Of a stretch of 64,000 nucleotides of DNA, positions 1 to 7,557 are shown piece by piece; the first letter of the stretch is position 1; each line of letters starts with the position of its first letter. The notes beneath the pieces were generated by a model. The model was not told where the DNA came from. It ran no database searches and saw nothing but the letters and a program-made list of their open reading frames with translations. The DNA comes from Parvularculaceae bacterium (GTDB lineage Bacteria; Pseudomonadota; Alphaproteobacteria; Caulobacterales; Parvularculaceae). The position numbers were made by a program, and so were the translations under genes. The stretch covers positions 1 to 64,000 of the forward strand of contig JANQSJ010000005.1 in NCBI GenBank assembly GCA_028284065.1, in the 5' to 3' direction.

Positions 1-576
1 GCCGCGGCGCCGGACGCTGAACCGACCGCGGTTGTAACGCTCTCGCGCGCGCCGCGGGACGAGGATGGGCCGCTGCAGCTTATTGAGTTCCGCGATGCGC
101 TTCGCGCCGCCGGCCCGGCTGCGCAGTTCAAGTTCATCGCCGGCTATGGGCCGAACATCGCGGCGCAGCGGGCCGCGGCGGCGGCGGGCGCGGACGACGC
201 CGTTCTCTTCAACTCGTCAGGACGTGTCGCATCAATCAGTATCGGTAACATCTACGCCATCGCCCCTTCCGGCGCGGTGACGACGCCGCCGCCAACTGAG
301 GGCGCTCTGCCGGGCGTCGCCCGCGCGGCGCTCCTGGCGGCCGGCTGCGCGATGGAGGCGGCGATTGACCCTGCGCGCCTTAGGGTCGATTTATTCGCGA
401 CGTCGAATGTCGTCCGCGGCGTTCGGCTGGCTGAAATGGACAATGGCGCGGCCTGGGCGGAGGCGCGTCCCGCCCAGAGGCGCGCTGCGCAAGCGCTTGA
501 CGCTGCGTTCAATGCCGCGGTCCGCGAAGCGCGCGCCGCGATTGACAAGGACAGGAGGCAAAAGGCCGACGAATGA
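1..576 (+). CDS. Class IV aminotransferase-like protein (BCAT/ADC lyase fold), 5' end outside window
   Basis: The last 191 residues of a fold-type IV PLP enzyme are visible; the start lies to the left. The candidate Schiff-base lysine is at visible residue 44 (QFKFIAGYG). The strand-loop GRVASISIGNIY (74-85), TPPPTEGALPGVAR (95-108) and a C-terminal segment like the ADC-lyase 'FlTNslrGv' motif (LFATSNVVRGV) follow in the usual order. In branched-chain aminotransferases and PabC the first motif carries a Glu that contacts the PLP pyridine nitrogen (V-x-E). Here that position is Ser (visible residue 78, nt 232-234). The stop overlaps the next start by 4 nt, so the two genes are very likely co-translated. 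It could be a divergent ADC lyase or D-amino-acid aminotransferase, or an enzyme with lost or changed chemistry. Family is secure; activity is not. Confidence 0.75.
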   Translation, partial: AAAPDAEPTAVVTLSRAPRDEDGPLQLIEFRDALRAAGPAAQFKFIAGYGPNIAAQRAAAAAGADDAVLFNSSGRVASISIGNIYAIAPSGAVTTPPPTEGALPGVARAALLAAGCAMEAAIDPARLRVDLFATSNVVRGVRLAEMDNGAAWAEARPAQRRAAQALDAAFNAAVREARAAIDKDRRQKADE

Positions 577-1733
577 AAGCATTCGAGTTGTCGACCGACC
601 AGGTGGCGCCGATTGTCCTAGCGCTTGTCGCCGACGAATTGCGGCGTCGTTTCAGGCGGCGGCTCGACGGCGCGACGACAGCCCTGCTTTCTCCGGAGGC
701 TGAGCTCGGCCGCGGCGGGCTCGGGCTGGGCGACGAGGAGATAGCGGCGTGCGCGGCGCGCGCCGCCGGCTTTTTTCACGCGCCGCTTGGCGGACTCCAA
801 ACCGGGCCGGATGCGACGATCGCCGGCTGGGCGGCGGCCCTTGCCTCAGCGGCCCGCCGGCGCCTCGTCGCCTTCGCCTTTTCCGCCGCGGGCGAGGCGG
901 CGCGGCCGGCGGTCGATCATGCGGCGGCCGACATCTTCGCCGACGCCGCTGCGGCCTCAAGCCTGGTCTATGGCAGGCGCCGGCTTGTCTCCCTCGTCTC
1001 GCCCCATAGCCTCATGGGATTTGTACTGACGATCTTGACGCCTAATCTGCAGCAGATTCCGAGGTTAGACGCTCGCGGCATGACGCCCGAGGCCCTCAAT
1101 AAGGCGTTTTCATTCGGCGACGTGGTTGTGGCGACGCCTTCGATTTGGCGGTTTCTGGTCCAGGAGGGCGCGCGGGCCCCGGACAACGTCATCGGCGTCT
1201 ATTTCGGCGAGTCGATGGATGTGGAGCTTGCCAACAATATGCGCAAGGCCGGGTTTAACGCGCAAAGGGAGGTCTACGGATCGACAGAGACAGGGCTTGT
1301 GGGCTGGCGGGATTCCCCCGGGCGGCCGTTTCGATTATTCGACTCGCTTGCGCGCAACGGCGACGGGGTCGATCGCATCGCCCCTGACGGCCAACGGCGA
1401 CCTATTGCGCCGCCCGATGAACTCGAATGGGTTGACGCGAGGAGCTTCAAACTTGGCCGGCGTCGCGACGGGGCGGTGCAGATAGGCGCCGTCAATGTCT
1501 TTCCGGAAAGGGTCGCCGCCGTCGTCGAGACCCATTCGGACGTGAAATCATGCCGTATTGAGGTCGGCCGGCATTCCGGCGGGTTCGACCGGCTGATTGC
1601 GCGTATCTTGCTGCGCGAGGGCCTTTCGCCGACGGAGGGCCGCGCCCGCTCGATCGATCGCCATTGCCGCGAGCGACTCGAACCGCATGAGCGACCGCGC
1701 ATCTACAAATATGAGGCTGCGCCTCGCCGCTGA
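573..1733 (+). CDS. Adenylate-forming (ANL) ligase-like protein with degenerate P-loop
   Basis: This 386-residue protein has the late motifs of AMP-binding ligases: YGSTETG (235-241), GRRRDGAVQIGAVNVFPE (295-312) and PSIWRFL (189-195). The nucleotide P-loop, normally S-G-S/T-T-G-x-P-K, reads FSAAGEAARP (103-112). The chain stops soon after residue 375, with no clear A10 lysine. Residues 1-70 vaguely resemble a carrier-protein domain (LGLGDEEIAAC), but the phosphopantetheine serine of the D-S-L motif is absent. Short ANL proteins such as EhpF of griseoluteate biosynthesis have a similar size. It overlaps the aminotransferase-like gene by ATGA, with AAGG at 562-565 as a likely ribosome site. 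I infer a shared pathway, perhaps for a chorismate-derived aromatic acid, but the substrate cannot be read from this sequence. Confidence 0.65.
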   Translation: MKAFELSTDQVAPIVLALVADELRRRFRRRLDGATTALLSPEAELGRGGLGLGDEEIAACAARAAGFFHAPLGGLQTGPDATIAGWAAALASAARRRLVAFAFSAAGEAARPAVDHAAADIFADAAAASSLVYGRRRLVSLVSPHSLMGFVLTILTPNLQQIPRLDARGMTPEALNKAFSFGDVVVATPSIWRFLVQEGARAPDNVIGVYFGESMDVELANNMRKAGFNAQREVYGSTETGLVGWRDSPGRPFRLFDSLARNGDGVDRIAPDGQRRPIAPPDELEWVDARSFKLGRRRDGAVQIGAVNVFPERVAAVVETHSDVKSCRIEVGRHSGGFDRLIARILLREGLSPTEGRARSIDRHCRERLEPHERPRIYKYEAAPRR

Positions 1734-1778
1734 AGCATCGGATTGCGGCGAAGCTGGAACCAGCCTGGCGCCGCCCGG

Positions 1779-2249
1779 TTAGCGCCGCTGCTGTTGTTCG
1801 CCGATGATCGATTGCTGGAACTTCTGGTTCAGCTGGTTCGCAACAACGCCAAACGCCTGGCCGTCGCCCACCGTCACTGTCGGTTCGCACACCGTCATGC
1901 AGTTGAGCGTCGTGCGCTCAGCGGCGCCTTCCTGCAGGACGACGACATGTTCGCCGACCGCTCGTACACGGACGATAAGGTTATCGACGCGGCCGCCCTC
2001 CAGATCGAACACATACATGTTGGTCGTGCCCGGGCTCTTGCCATAGAGGAGGATGTGCCGGCTGTCCTGCACTTCAACGTCGGCGATGCCCGGATTGCCG
2101 ACGACGATCTGTCCGGCGTCGCGCGACAATTGGTAAGGCTTCACGTAGTCCATTGTGAGCCAGACTTCGCTGGCCTTCGCGGCGACCCCGGAAAGGCACG
2201 CGGCGAACGCGCCGAGCGCGGCGGACGTCAGGGAACGGGAATTCGGCAC
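1779..2249 (-). CDS. Stand-alone pilus/secretin N-terminal domain protein
   Basis: A 156-residue exported protein with a signal peptide (residues 1-26, ending near AKASE). A single domain of the type found at the N-terminus of CpaC secretins follows: LSRDAGQIVVGNPGIADVEV and ILLYGKSPGTTNMYVFD. Two cysteines (LNCMTVCEP, about 116-120) are close enough to form a periplasmic disulfide. There is no secretin barrel. It lies divergent to the Crp/Fnr regulator and just ahead of the Flp cluster, so a role as an extra periplasmic part or regulator of the CpaC secretin is a reasonable inference. A duplicated piece of a secretin is the alternative origin. Domain assignment is firm; function is inferred. 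Confidence 0.75.
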   Translation of the reverse strand: MPNSRSLTSAALGAFAACLSGVAAKASEVWLTMDYVKPYQLSRDAGQIVVGNPGIADVEVQDSRHILLYGKSPGTTNMYVFDLEGGRVDNLIVRVRAVGEHVVVLQEGAAERTTLNCMTVCEPTVTVGDGQAFGVVANQLNQKFQQSIIGEQQQRR

Positions 2250-2410
2250 TTGTGCGCTCCTGAAAGGCTTCTCAGGTTTTATGCCGCGCTTCGGTCAACG
2301 AACGCTTAAGCCTGACGCGGGAAGCTTGAGGGCGCAGGCGCGGCTATGTTTACCGAGACTTAAACGGTACGCGTCACCCTGCATGGACATATTGATTGCG
2401 GAGCTGATTG

Positions 2411-3121
2411 ATGACGCTAGAAGCCAATGCGACGCAGGAAGGCGGCGTGATCGGCGCGCTTCGGAATGTCGAAGCGTTCGCGCGCGCATCTGACGCGACG
2501 CTGCTCAGGGTCGCAAACGCGACGTCCTATCGCAGATACCGCGACGGCGAGACGATCTCGTCTTCCGGCCAATATGACGGGTCGGAATTCTTCATCGTTG
2601 TCGACGGCGCGATCACCTGCGCGCGGCTCGACGCCGCGTCCGGGGCTATGATCGTCGAAAGGTGCGCGACGGGCGAGGAGTTCGGACTCGCTCCGGCGAT
2701 CGCGGAAAAGGTCGACCGGGACGGCGCAAATGCGACGTTGTGCGCGGACGGTGAAACGGAGATTGCGGTCGTTGATGCGGCCGCCTTCCGGGAGATTCTC
2801 AATCAGGACGATGAGTTCGCGCGGGATCTTCTTAACTATGTCGCGGGTCGCGTGGTTGGCGCCGGCTTGCGGGCGGTGACGCCCGAATCATCCGGACGCC
2901 AACGTATCCATGAAGCGCTTCTTAAGCTTGTGGACGTCGCCGCCGGCGGCTGGCGCATTGCGCGCATGCCGAAGCATCGCGAGCTCGCGGAAGTCGCGCA
3001 AGTTGACGAGGCGCTCACGGCCGAAACGATCGCCCAGTTGATCTCGAACGGCGTCGCGACGCGGGATTATCCAGGGCTCGTGATTGACAATATTGAGGAG
3101 CTGCGGCGGCTCGCGAAATAA
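2411..3121 (+). CDS. Crp/Fnr-family transcriptional regulator
   Basis: A 236-residue protein with an N-terminal cyclic-nucleotide-binding-like beta barrel (about 15-130: YRDGETISSSGQYDGSEFF, then GEEFGLAPAIAEK). A long helix follows, then a C-terminal winged helix (about 165-235) whose recognition part is weak (HRELAEVAQVDEALTAETI). No Cys cluster of FNR type is present. The cNMP phosphate-binding signature is not canonical, so the effector is unknown. The ATG at 2411 is preferred over an in-frame TTG just upstream because GCGGAG sits 7 nt before it. The gene lies directly upstream of the pilin gene in the same orientation, which suggests, but does not show, control of the pilus locus. Confidence 0.8.
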   Translation: MTLEANATQEGGVIGALRNVEAFARASDATLLRVANATSYRRYRDGETISSSGQYDGSEFFIVVDGAITCARLDAASGAMIVERCATGEEFGLAPAIAEKVDRDGANATLCADGETEIAVVDAAAFREILNQDDEFARDLLNYVAGRVVGAGLRAVTPESSGRQRIHEALLKLVDVAAGGWRIARMPKHRELAEVAQVDEALTAETIAQLISNGVATRDYPGLVIDNIEELRRLAK

Positions 3122-3263
3122 AAAATTGAAAAGCGCTGATTTCGTAATTGTTAAGCATATATTTTTATTTCCATTTAATGCTTTGCGGTCAATCTGGGGC
3201 AATCCGATAGGGAGGTCCTTATCGGCAGCGCAATGTAAGTATGGGCTAGTTCAGGAGTCGACA

Positions 3264-3443
3264 ATGAAAGCTCTTTTCGCAAAGTTCCTCGAAGAAGAAA
3301 GCGGCGCGACCGCTATTGAGTACGGCCTCATCGCCGCGCTCGTCGGCGTCGCCATCATCGCCGGCGTTCGCGCGCTTGGGAGCGAACTCAACAGCACGTT
3401 CTCCGAAGTCACCTCGACGCTGGAAGCGACGAACCCGGCTTAA
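3264..3443 (+). CDS. flp: Flp/Fap type IVb pilin
   Basis: This 59-residue pilin has the Flp signature: a short charged leader (KFLEEESG), then the processing site G|ATAIEYGLIAALVGVAI with glutamate at position +5 and tyrosine next to it. A hydrophobic helix and a small C-terminal tail follow. The CpaA prepilin peptidase encoded downstream would cleave after the Gly. AGGAG (3253-3257) precedes the ATG. A strong intrinsic terminator follows at 3501-3528, so the pilin can be transcribed much more than the assembly genes, as is usual for tad/cpa loci. The AT-rich stretch at about 3120-3180 upstream is the likely promoter region. Confidence 0.95.
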   Translation: MKALFAKFLEEESGATAIEYGLIAALVGVAIIAGVRALGSELNSTFSEVTSTLEATNPA

Positions 3444-3500
3444 TGGTTGGTTTCTGGCGCCGGTCGCGACGACCGGCGGCCAGTCTGGCTGATCTGAAGA

Positions 3501-3529
3501 GGGGAGCCTTTCCGGGCTCCCCTTTTTTC
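3501..3529 (+). terminator. Intrinsic terminator after the pilin gene
   Basis: GGGGAGCC, a six-base loop, then GGCTCCCC followed by six T residues. The perfect 8-bp GC-rich stem and T tract lie 58 nt beyond the flp stop codon. It would separate pilin transcription from the assembly genes that start at 3806. Confidence 0.9.
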
Positions 3530-3805
3530 GTTTGACGCCCATTCACGACGACCGGCCGGTTGAGCGCGTGCGTTGCGCGGCCCTCTTCTCGCTATCTTGG
3601 CATCGCTATCATTCGTCATTGTCGTTCGTCGTCCGAGCGCGGTCGCGCAAGTCGCGCCCCCACCGAAATTCCTTAACGCCTTCTTCATTCGATCACGGAA
3701 CTATTATCTAACCAATTCTTAAGCGCCTGAGAGATAGCGTCGCGACGTCACCATGCGCGGCCGCGACTGCTTCGGGCCCCGCGACGTTCGCGAGGAGAAG
3801 CCCTG

Positions 3806-4312
3806 ATGCTGAGCATTCTGCTGCTGTCGATCTTTCCCGCGGCGCTCCTGATCGCCGCCGTAACCGACCTTCATGACTTCAAGATACCTAACTGGATATC
3901 GCTCGTCCTTGTCGTTGGTTATGTCGGCGCCGCCGTAGCGCTCGGCGCGACGCCGATCCAGATAGCCGAAGGACTGGCGCTTGGCGCCGCGGTGCTCGTT
4001 GTTGGTTTCGTCCTATTCGCCGTGCGGTTTTTCGGCGGCGGCGACGCGAAGCTGTTCGCCGCGAGCGCGCCCTGGATCGGCGCGGCGCATTACCTAGATT
4101 ATCTGCTTGCGACATCGATTGCGGGCGGCGCGCTGGCGCTGGTCATTCTCGTTTTCCGCAGGACTCCGCCCCTGCCGGTCTACGCCCAGGCGCCGTGGAT
4201 CATGCGGATTCATCAGAACCAGAATGAGCTGCCCTATGGGGTCGCGATTTCCGCAGGCGGATTACTGACTTTCTCGCAGACGCCGCTCTTCAAGCTCGCA
4301 TTCGGCGGCTGA
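3806..4312 (+). CDS. cpaA: Flp pilus prepilin peptidase CpaA/TadV
   Basis: A 168-residue integral membrane aspartyl protease of the A24 family that cleaves the Flp prepilin leader. The catalytic aspartates lie in the expected contexts: TDLHDFKIPN near residue 21-31 after TM1, and GGGDAKLF near residue 74-81. About five membrane segments are visible. The size fits the short TadV/CpaA class, which lacks the N-methylation domain of PilD. The C-terminal motif ELPYGVAISAGG is also typical. The gene is separated from flp by a terminator and a 275-nt AT-containing gap, so it probably has its own promoter for the assembly operon. Confidence 0.92.
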   Translation: MLSILLLSIFPAALLIAAVTDLHDFKIPNWISLVLVVGYVGAAVALGATPIQIAEGLALGAAVLVVGFVLFAVRFFGGGDAKLFAASAPWIGAAHYLDYLLATSIAGGALALVILVFRRTPPLPVYAQAPWIMRIHQNQNELPYGVAISAGGLLTFSQTPLFKLAFGG

Positions 4313-4410
4313 CGGCGCCGGTTAACGCGATCTTGAGGAGTTTTCTTAAGATTGCCGAGGGCGGCCTCGCCGCCTGCGTTTTGGGTCTCGGATAGGACGG
4401 TAGTTTCGTT

Positions 4411-5151
4411 ATGAACGCTCCCCGATTAATCGCACTTGGCGTCGCGCTTGTCGCTGGCGTCGTCGTGTTCTTCCTCGTGATGGGCGACGAAGTCGAGGCG
4501 CCTGTCGAAATCGTTCAGCGCGTCGAAGAGAAGACGACGAAGATTCTCGTTGCGGCGGTCGATCTCAATCGCGGCGACCGGCTCGCGGGCGAATCCGTAA
4601 AGTGGGTGGACTGGCCGGAAAAAGCCCTGTCGGAGGCGTACCTTCTGGAAGACGGCGTCGACCAGGAGGCGCTTGCCGAAGCGATCGCCAAGTCGCTGAT
4701 CGTCGCCGGGGAGCCAATCGTCGAAGCGAAAATCGTGCGTCCCGATGACGGCGGCATGATGTCCGCAATTCTGACGCCGGGCATGCGCGCGGTGACGATG
4801 CGGGTGACGCCGGACAGCGCGTCAGGCGGCTTTATTCTGCCTGGCGACCATGTCGACGTCTATCACACCTATCCGAGCATTCTGAACAATGAGACCGAAT
4901 TCGACCTCTTGCTGGAGAATGTGAAGGTTCTCGCGATCGACGCCGCTTATGTCGATAATCCGGAGACGCCGCATATCGCAGGCGCGACTGCGACGCTAGA
5001 GCTTACGCCGAACGACGCCGCCTTCTTCACGACGGCGCGCAATTCGCGCGGCCAGATGACGCTCGCGCTGCGCAGCGCATTCGAACCGAAAACGCCGTTC
5101 AAGGAACGCCGTCGCACGCATGTCGACGTCATTCGCTATGGGCGCTCCTAG
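4411..5151 (+). CDS. cpaB: Flp pilus assembly protein CpaB/RcpC
   Basis: A 246-residue protein with one N-terminal membrane anchor (residues 5-25), then a periplasmic SAF-like domain (TTKILVAAVDLNRGDRL, about 43-59) and the conserved RcpC core (GMRAVTMRVTPDSASGGFI and PGDHVDVYHTYP). CpaB/RcpC is associated with the outer-membrane secretin of Flp pili. The length is a little shorter than the usual 260-300. It sits directly upstream of cpaC with a 52-nt gap, in the standard order. Confidence 0.92.
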   Translation: MNAPRLIALGVALVAGVVVFFLVMGDEVEAPVEIVQRVEEKTTKILVAAVDLNRGDRLAGESVKWVDWPEKALSEAYLLEDGVDQEALAEAIAKSLIVAGEPIVEAKIVRPDDGGMMSAILTPGMRAVTMRVTPDSASGGFILPGDHVDVYHTYPSILNNETEFDLLLENVKVLAIDAAYVDNPETPHIAGATATLELTPNDAAFFTTARNSRGQMTLALRSAFEPKTPFKERRRTHVDVIRYGRS

Positions 5152-5203
5152 CGCCGCCAGAGGAACAAGAACGCGGCCGGAACGGCCGTAAAGGTGGGAC
5201 CCC

Positions 5204-6835
5204 ATGAAGAATTCTGGACGCAAGACGAGTTCCTGGCGGCGCATACTGGGCGTCGTTGCGGCGATTGCGGCGGGGACGTCGCTGAACGCCTCGCCGGCGG
5301 CCGCGCAGAAGAACGCGGCGTTCGTCGATCTTGGCGGCGAATCCGAGACGTCACGCAATATCGTCCTTCCCCTGAACAAGGCTGCGATCGTCAATCTGCC
5401 GCGTCCCGCGGCGGACGTGCTTGTTTCGCAACCGACCGTCGTCGACGCCGTCGTGCGCTCCTCGCGCCGGGTCTATTTGCTTGGATTGAACGTGGGCCTG
5501 ACGAACGCGTTCTTCTTTGACGACCAGGGCCGCCAGATCCTCAATCTCGAGATTCAGGTCGAGCGCGACGTTGACGCGCTGAACGATCTCATCGCCAGGC
5601 TGATGCCGGATACCCGCATCACCGCCGAAGCGATCAACGACACTATCGTTCTTCGCGGCTCGGTGCGGTCAAGCGCCGAAGCGGCGAACGCCGCCGACAT
5701 CGCGGCTCGGTTCGTTGAAAGCGAACAGAACGTCATTCCGATGCTGACCATCCGCCAGCGCGAGCAAGTGATGCTCAAGGTCCGGATCGTGGAGATGCAG
5801 CGGTCGGTCCTTAAGCAGCTTGGCGTCGACGTCAACGGCATCGCGGCCCTTTCAAACGCCTCGATCAACGCCGCAGCGGCGACCATCGGGGCCGGCGGCG
5901 CCGCCGCCGGCGCGACGTTCGAACTCCTGCGAAACATCGGCACGAACGGATCGAATATCGGGCTGACGTTTCAGGCGCTAGAGCAGATCGGCCTTGTGAA
6001 GACGCTCGCCGAGCCCACCCTTACCGCGGTGTCCGGAGAATCGGCGAACTTCCTCGCAGGCGGCGAGTTCCCGATCCCGATCAACCAGCGCGACGACGTC
6101 ATCACGATTGAGTTCAAGCAGTTCGGCATCGGCCTCGGCTTTACGCCGCTCGTGCTGGACAAGGGCCGCATCAACATCAAGGTGTCGACCGAAGTCAGCG
6201 AAGTCACGTCTGCGAACAATTTCAGCCTTTCAGGCCAAACGGTCACGTTGCCCGGCACGCCGGCGTCGCCGGCCCCCGCCGATCAGTTTCAGGTCGTCGA
6301 CACGAACGCCGACGGGGTCCCCGATCAGGTCGTGAACATTACCTCGATCGCGGCTGGCGAGGTCGGCGGCATCCCCCTCGTCGGCGCTCCGGTCCCGCGC
6401 CCGCAGGGCACGCCCGCCGGCGAACCGACGATCGTCAACACGACCGGCCTCACGATCCCCGCCTTCACCGTACGGCGCGCGGAGACGACCGTCGAATTGC
6501 CGTCCGGCGGCAGCCTCGTCATGGCGGGCCTGCTGCAGGAAAACATGCGTCAGACGATGAACGGCATTCCCGGCCTCCTGGACGTGCCGATCCTCGGACA
6601 GCTTTTCCGGAGCCGCGAATACGAAAACGCGGAAACCGAACTTGCGATCATCGCGACGCCCTACATCGTCGGACCGACGCACGAGAGCAAGCTAACGGAT
6701 CCCGCCAAGGGCTTCATCACCGCGACGGACGCCCAGTCGATCCTGATGGGCAAGCTTACCTCCACCTACGGCCTCGCTGGCTCGGGGGTCGAGGAAAAGA
6801 CCCTGCAAGGGCCGATTGGCTTCATTCTTGACTAA
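5204..6835 (+). CDS. cpaC: Flp pilus outer-membrane secretin CpaC/RcpA
   Basis: A 543-residue protein with a signal peptide (cut near SPAAAQ, about residue 30). The pilus N-domain (IVLPLNKAAIVNLPRPAADV), a BON-like segment (about 120-180) and the secretin barrel (from about 195) follow. The terminal motif VELPSGGSLVMAGLLQ and GIPGLLDVPILGQLFRS are diagnostic. It forms the outer-membrane channel for the Flp fibre. Between about residues 335 and 415 there is extra Gly/Pro/Ala-rich sequence not normal for CpaC. It holds DTNADGVPDQ (366-375), which matches a Dx(N/D)xDGxxD calcium loop as in thrombospondin type 3 repeats. A good ribosome site (AAGGTGGG) precedes the ATG. Confidence 0.93.
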   Translation: MKNSGRKTSSWRRILGVVAAIAAGTSLNASPAAAQKNAAFVDLGGESETSRNIVLPLNKAAIVNLPRPAADVLVSQPTVVDAVVRSSRRVYLLGLNVGLTNAFFFDDQGRQILNLEIQVERDVDALNDLIARLMPDTRITAEAINDTIVLRGSVRSSAEAANAADIAARFVESEQNVIPMLTIRQREQVMLKVRIVEMQRSVLKQLGVDVNGIAALSNASINAAAATIGAGGAAAGATFELLRNIGTNGSNIGLTFQALEQIGLVKTLAEPTLTAVSGESANFLAGGEFPIPINQRDDVITIEFKQFGIGLGFTPLVLDKGRINIKVSTEVSEVTSANNFSLSGQTVTLPGTPASPAPADQFQVVDTNADGVPDQVVNITSIAAGEVGGIPLVGAPVPRPQGTPAGEPTIVNTTGLTIPAFTVRRAETTVELPSGGSLVMAGLLQENMRQTMNGIPGLLDVPILGQLFRSREYENAETELAIIATPYIVGPTHESKLTDPAKGFITATDAQSILMGKLTSTYGLAGSGVEEKTLQGPIGFILD

Positions 6836-6845
6836 GGTGCGCAGC

Positions 6846-7514
6846 ATGCTGATGGTACAGAAACTTCCCGCCTCCCTCGCCGTCCTCGCCTGCGCATTCG
6901 CGGCTGGCTGCGGCTCGTTTAAGAACACGGCGCAGGACGCGATTTCCGTCGCGGAACAGCATCCGATCAGCGTCGACAGCCAGGTCGTCACGCTGACGCT
7001 GACGCCTACAGCCTCGGACGCAGAGCTTTCCCGTCTCGACGAGGCGCGATTGCGCGCTTTCGCTCAGGCGTACCTGCGCAAAGGGCACGGGCCTGTTTCG
7101 GTCACGACGCCGCAGGGCGCGCCCGCCGGCGCGGCCTTCGCCGCCAATGTGGAGAAGGCGCTTCACGACGCCGGCCTCGCGCATGGCTCAATCGCGCGCG
7201 CCGTTCATCAGGGCGGCGCCAGCGACGATCTTATTCTATCGTATACGCACTATATTGCGACGCCCAGCGCCTGCGGCTTGTGGCAAGGAATTCGGAAGCG
7301 CGACTACAAGAATCAGCGCTCGGCGAATTTTGGCTGCGCGAGCCAGAACAATCTCGCGGCGATGATCGTCGATCCGCACGATCTGATCGCACCGCAAACC
7401 GAAGCCGATCCGGATTCCGCTATTCGCATCCGCGGCGTCCGGGCCTTCCGCCAGGGTGAGGATACATCATCGGCCCGCAGCAACGAGATCGAAGCGCGGG
7501 TCGGCGATCAGTGA
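6846..7514 (+). CDS. cpaD: Flp pilus assembly lipoprotein CpaD
   Basis: A 222-residue predicted lipoprotein. The signal segment ends in a lipobox AAGC (Cys at about residue 23) followed by GSF. The CpaD family core is present: SRLDEARLRAFAQAYLRKG, a C-terminal FGCASQNNLAAMI and VDPHDLIAP. CpaD acts with CpaC at the outer membrane. I chose ATG 6846 because AAGG(TG) lies just before it; an upstream in-frame TTG inside the end of cpaC would extend the n-region by 10 residues. Gap to cpaC is 10 nt. Confidence 0.9.
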   Translation: MLMVQKLPASLAVLACAFAAGCGSFKNTAQDAISVAEQHPISVDSQVVTLTLTPTASDAELSRLDEARLRAFAQAYLRKGHGPVSVTTPQGAPAGAAFAANVEKALHDAGLAHGSIARAVHQGGASDDLILSYTHYIATPSACGLWQGIRKRDYKNQRSANFGCASQNNLAAMIVDPHDLIAPQTEADPDSAIRIRGVRAFRQGEDTSSARSNEIEARVGDQ

Positions 7515-7557
7515 CATGGGCGCCCCTCGTGAAACGGGGGTTGCGAAGGAGAATGGC

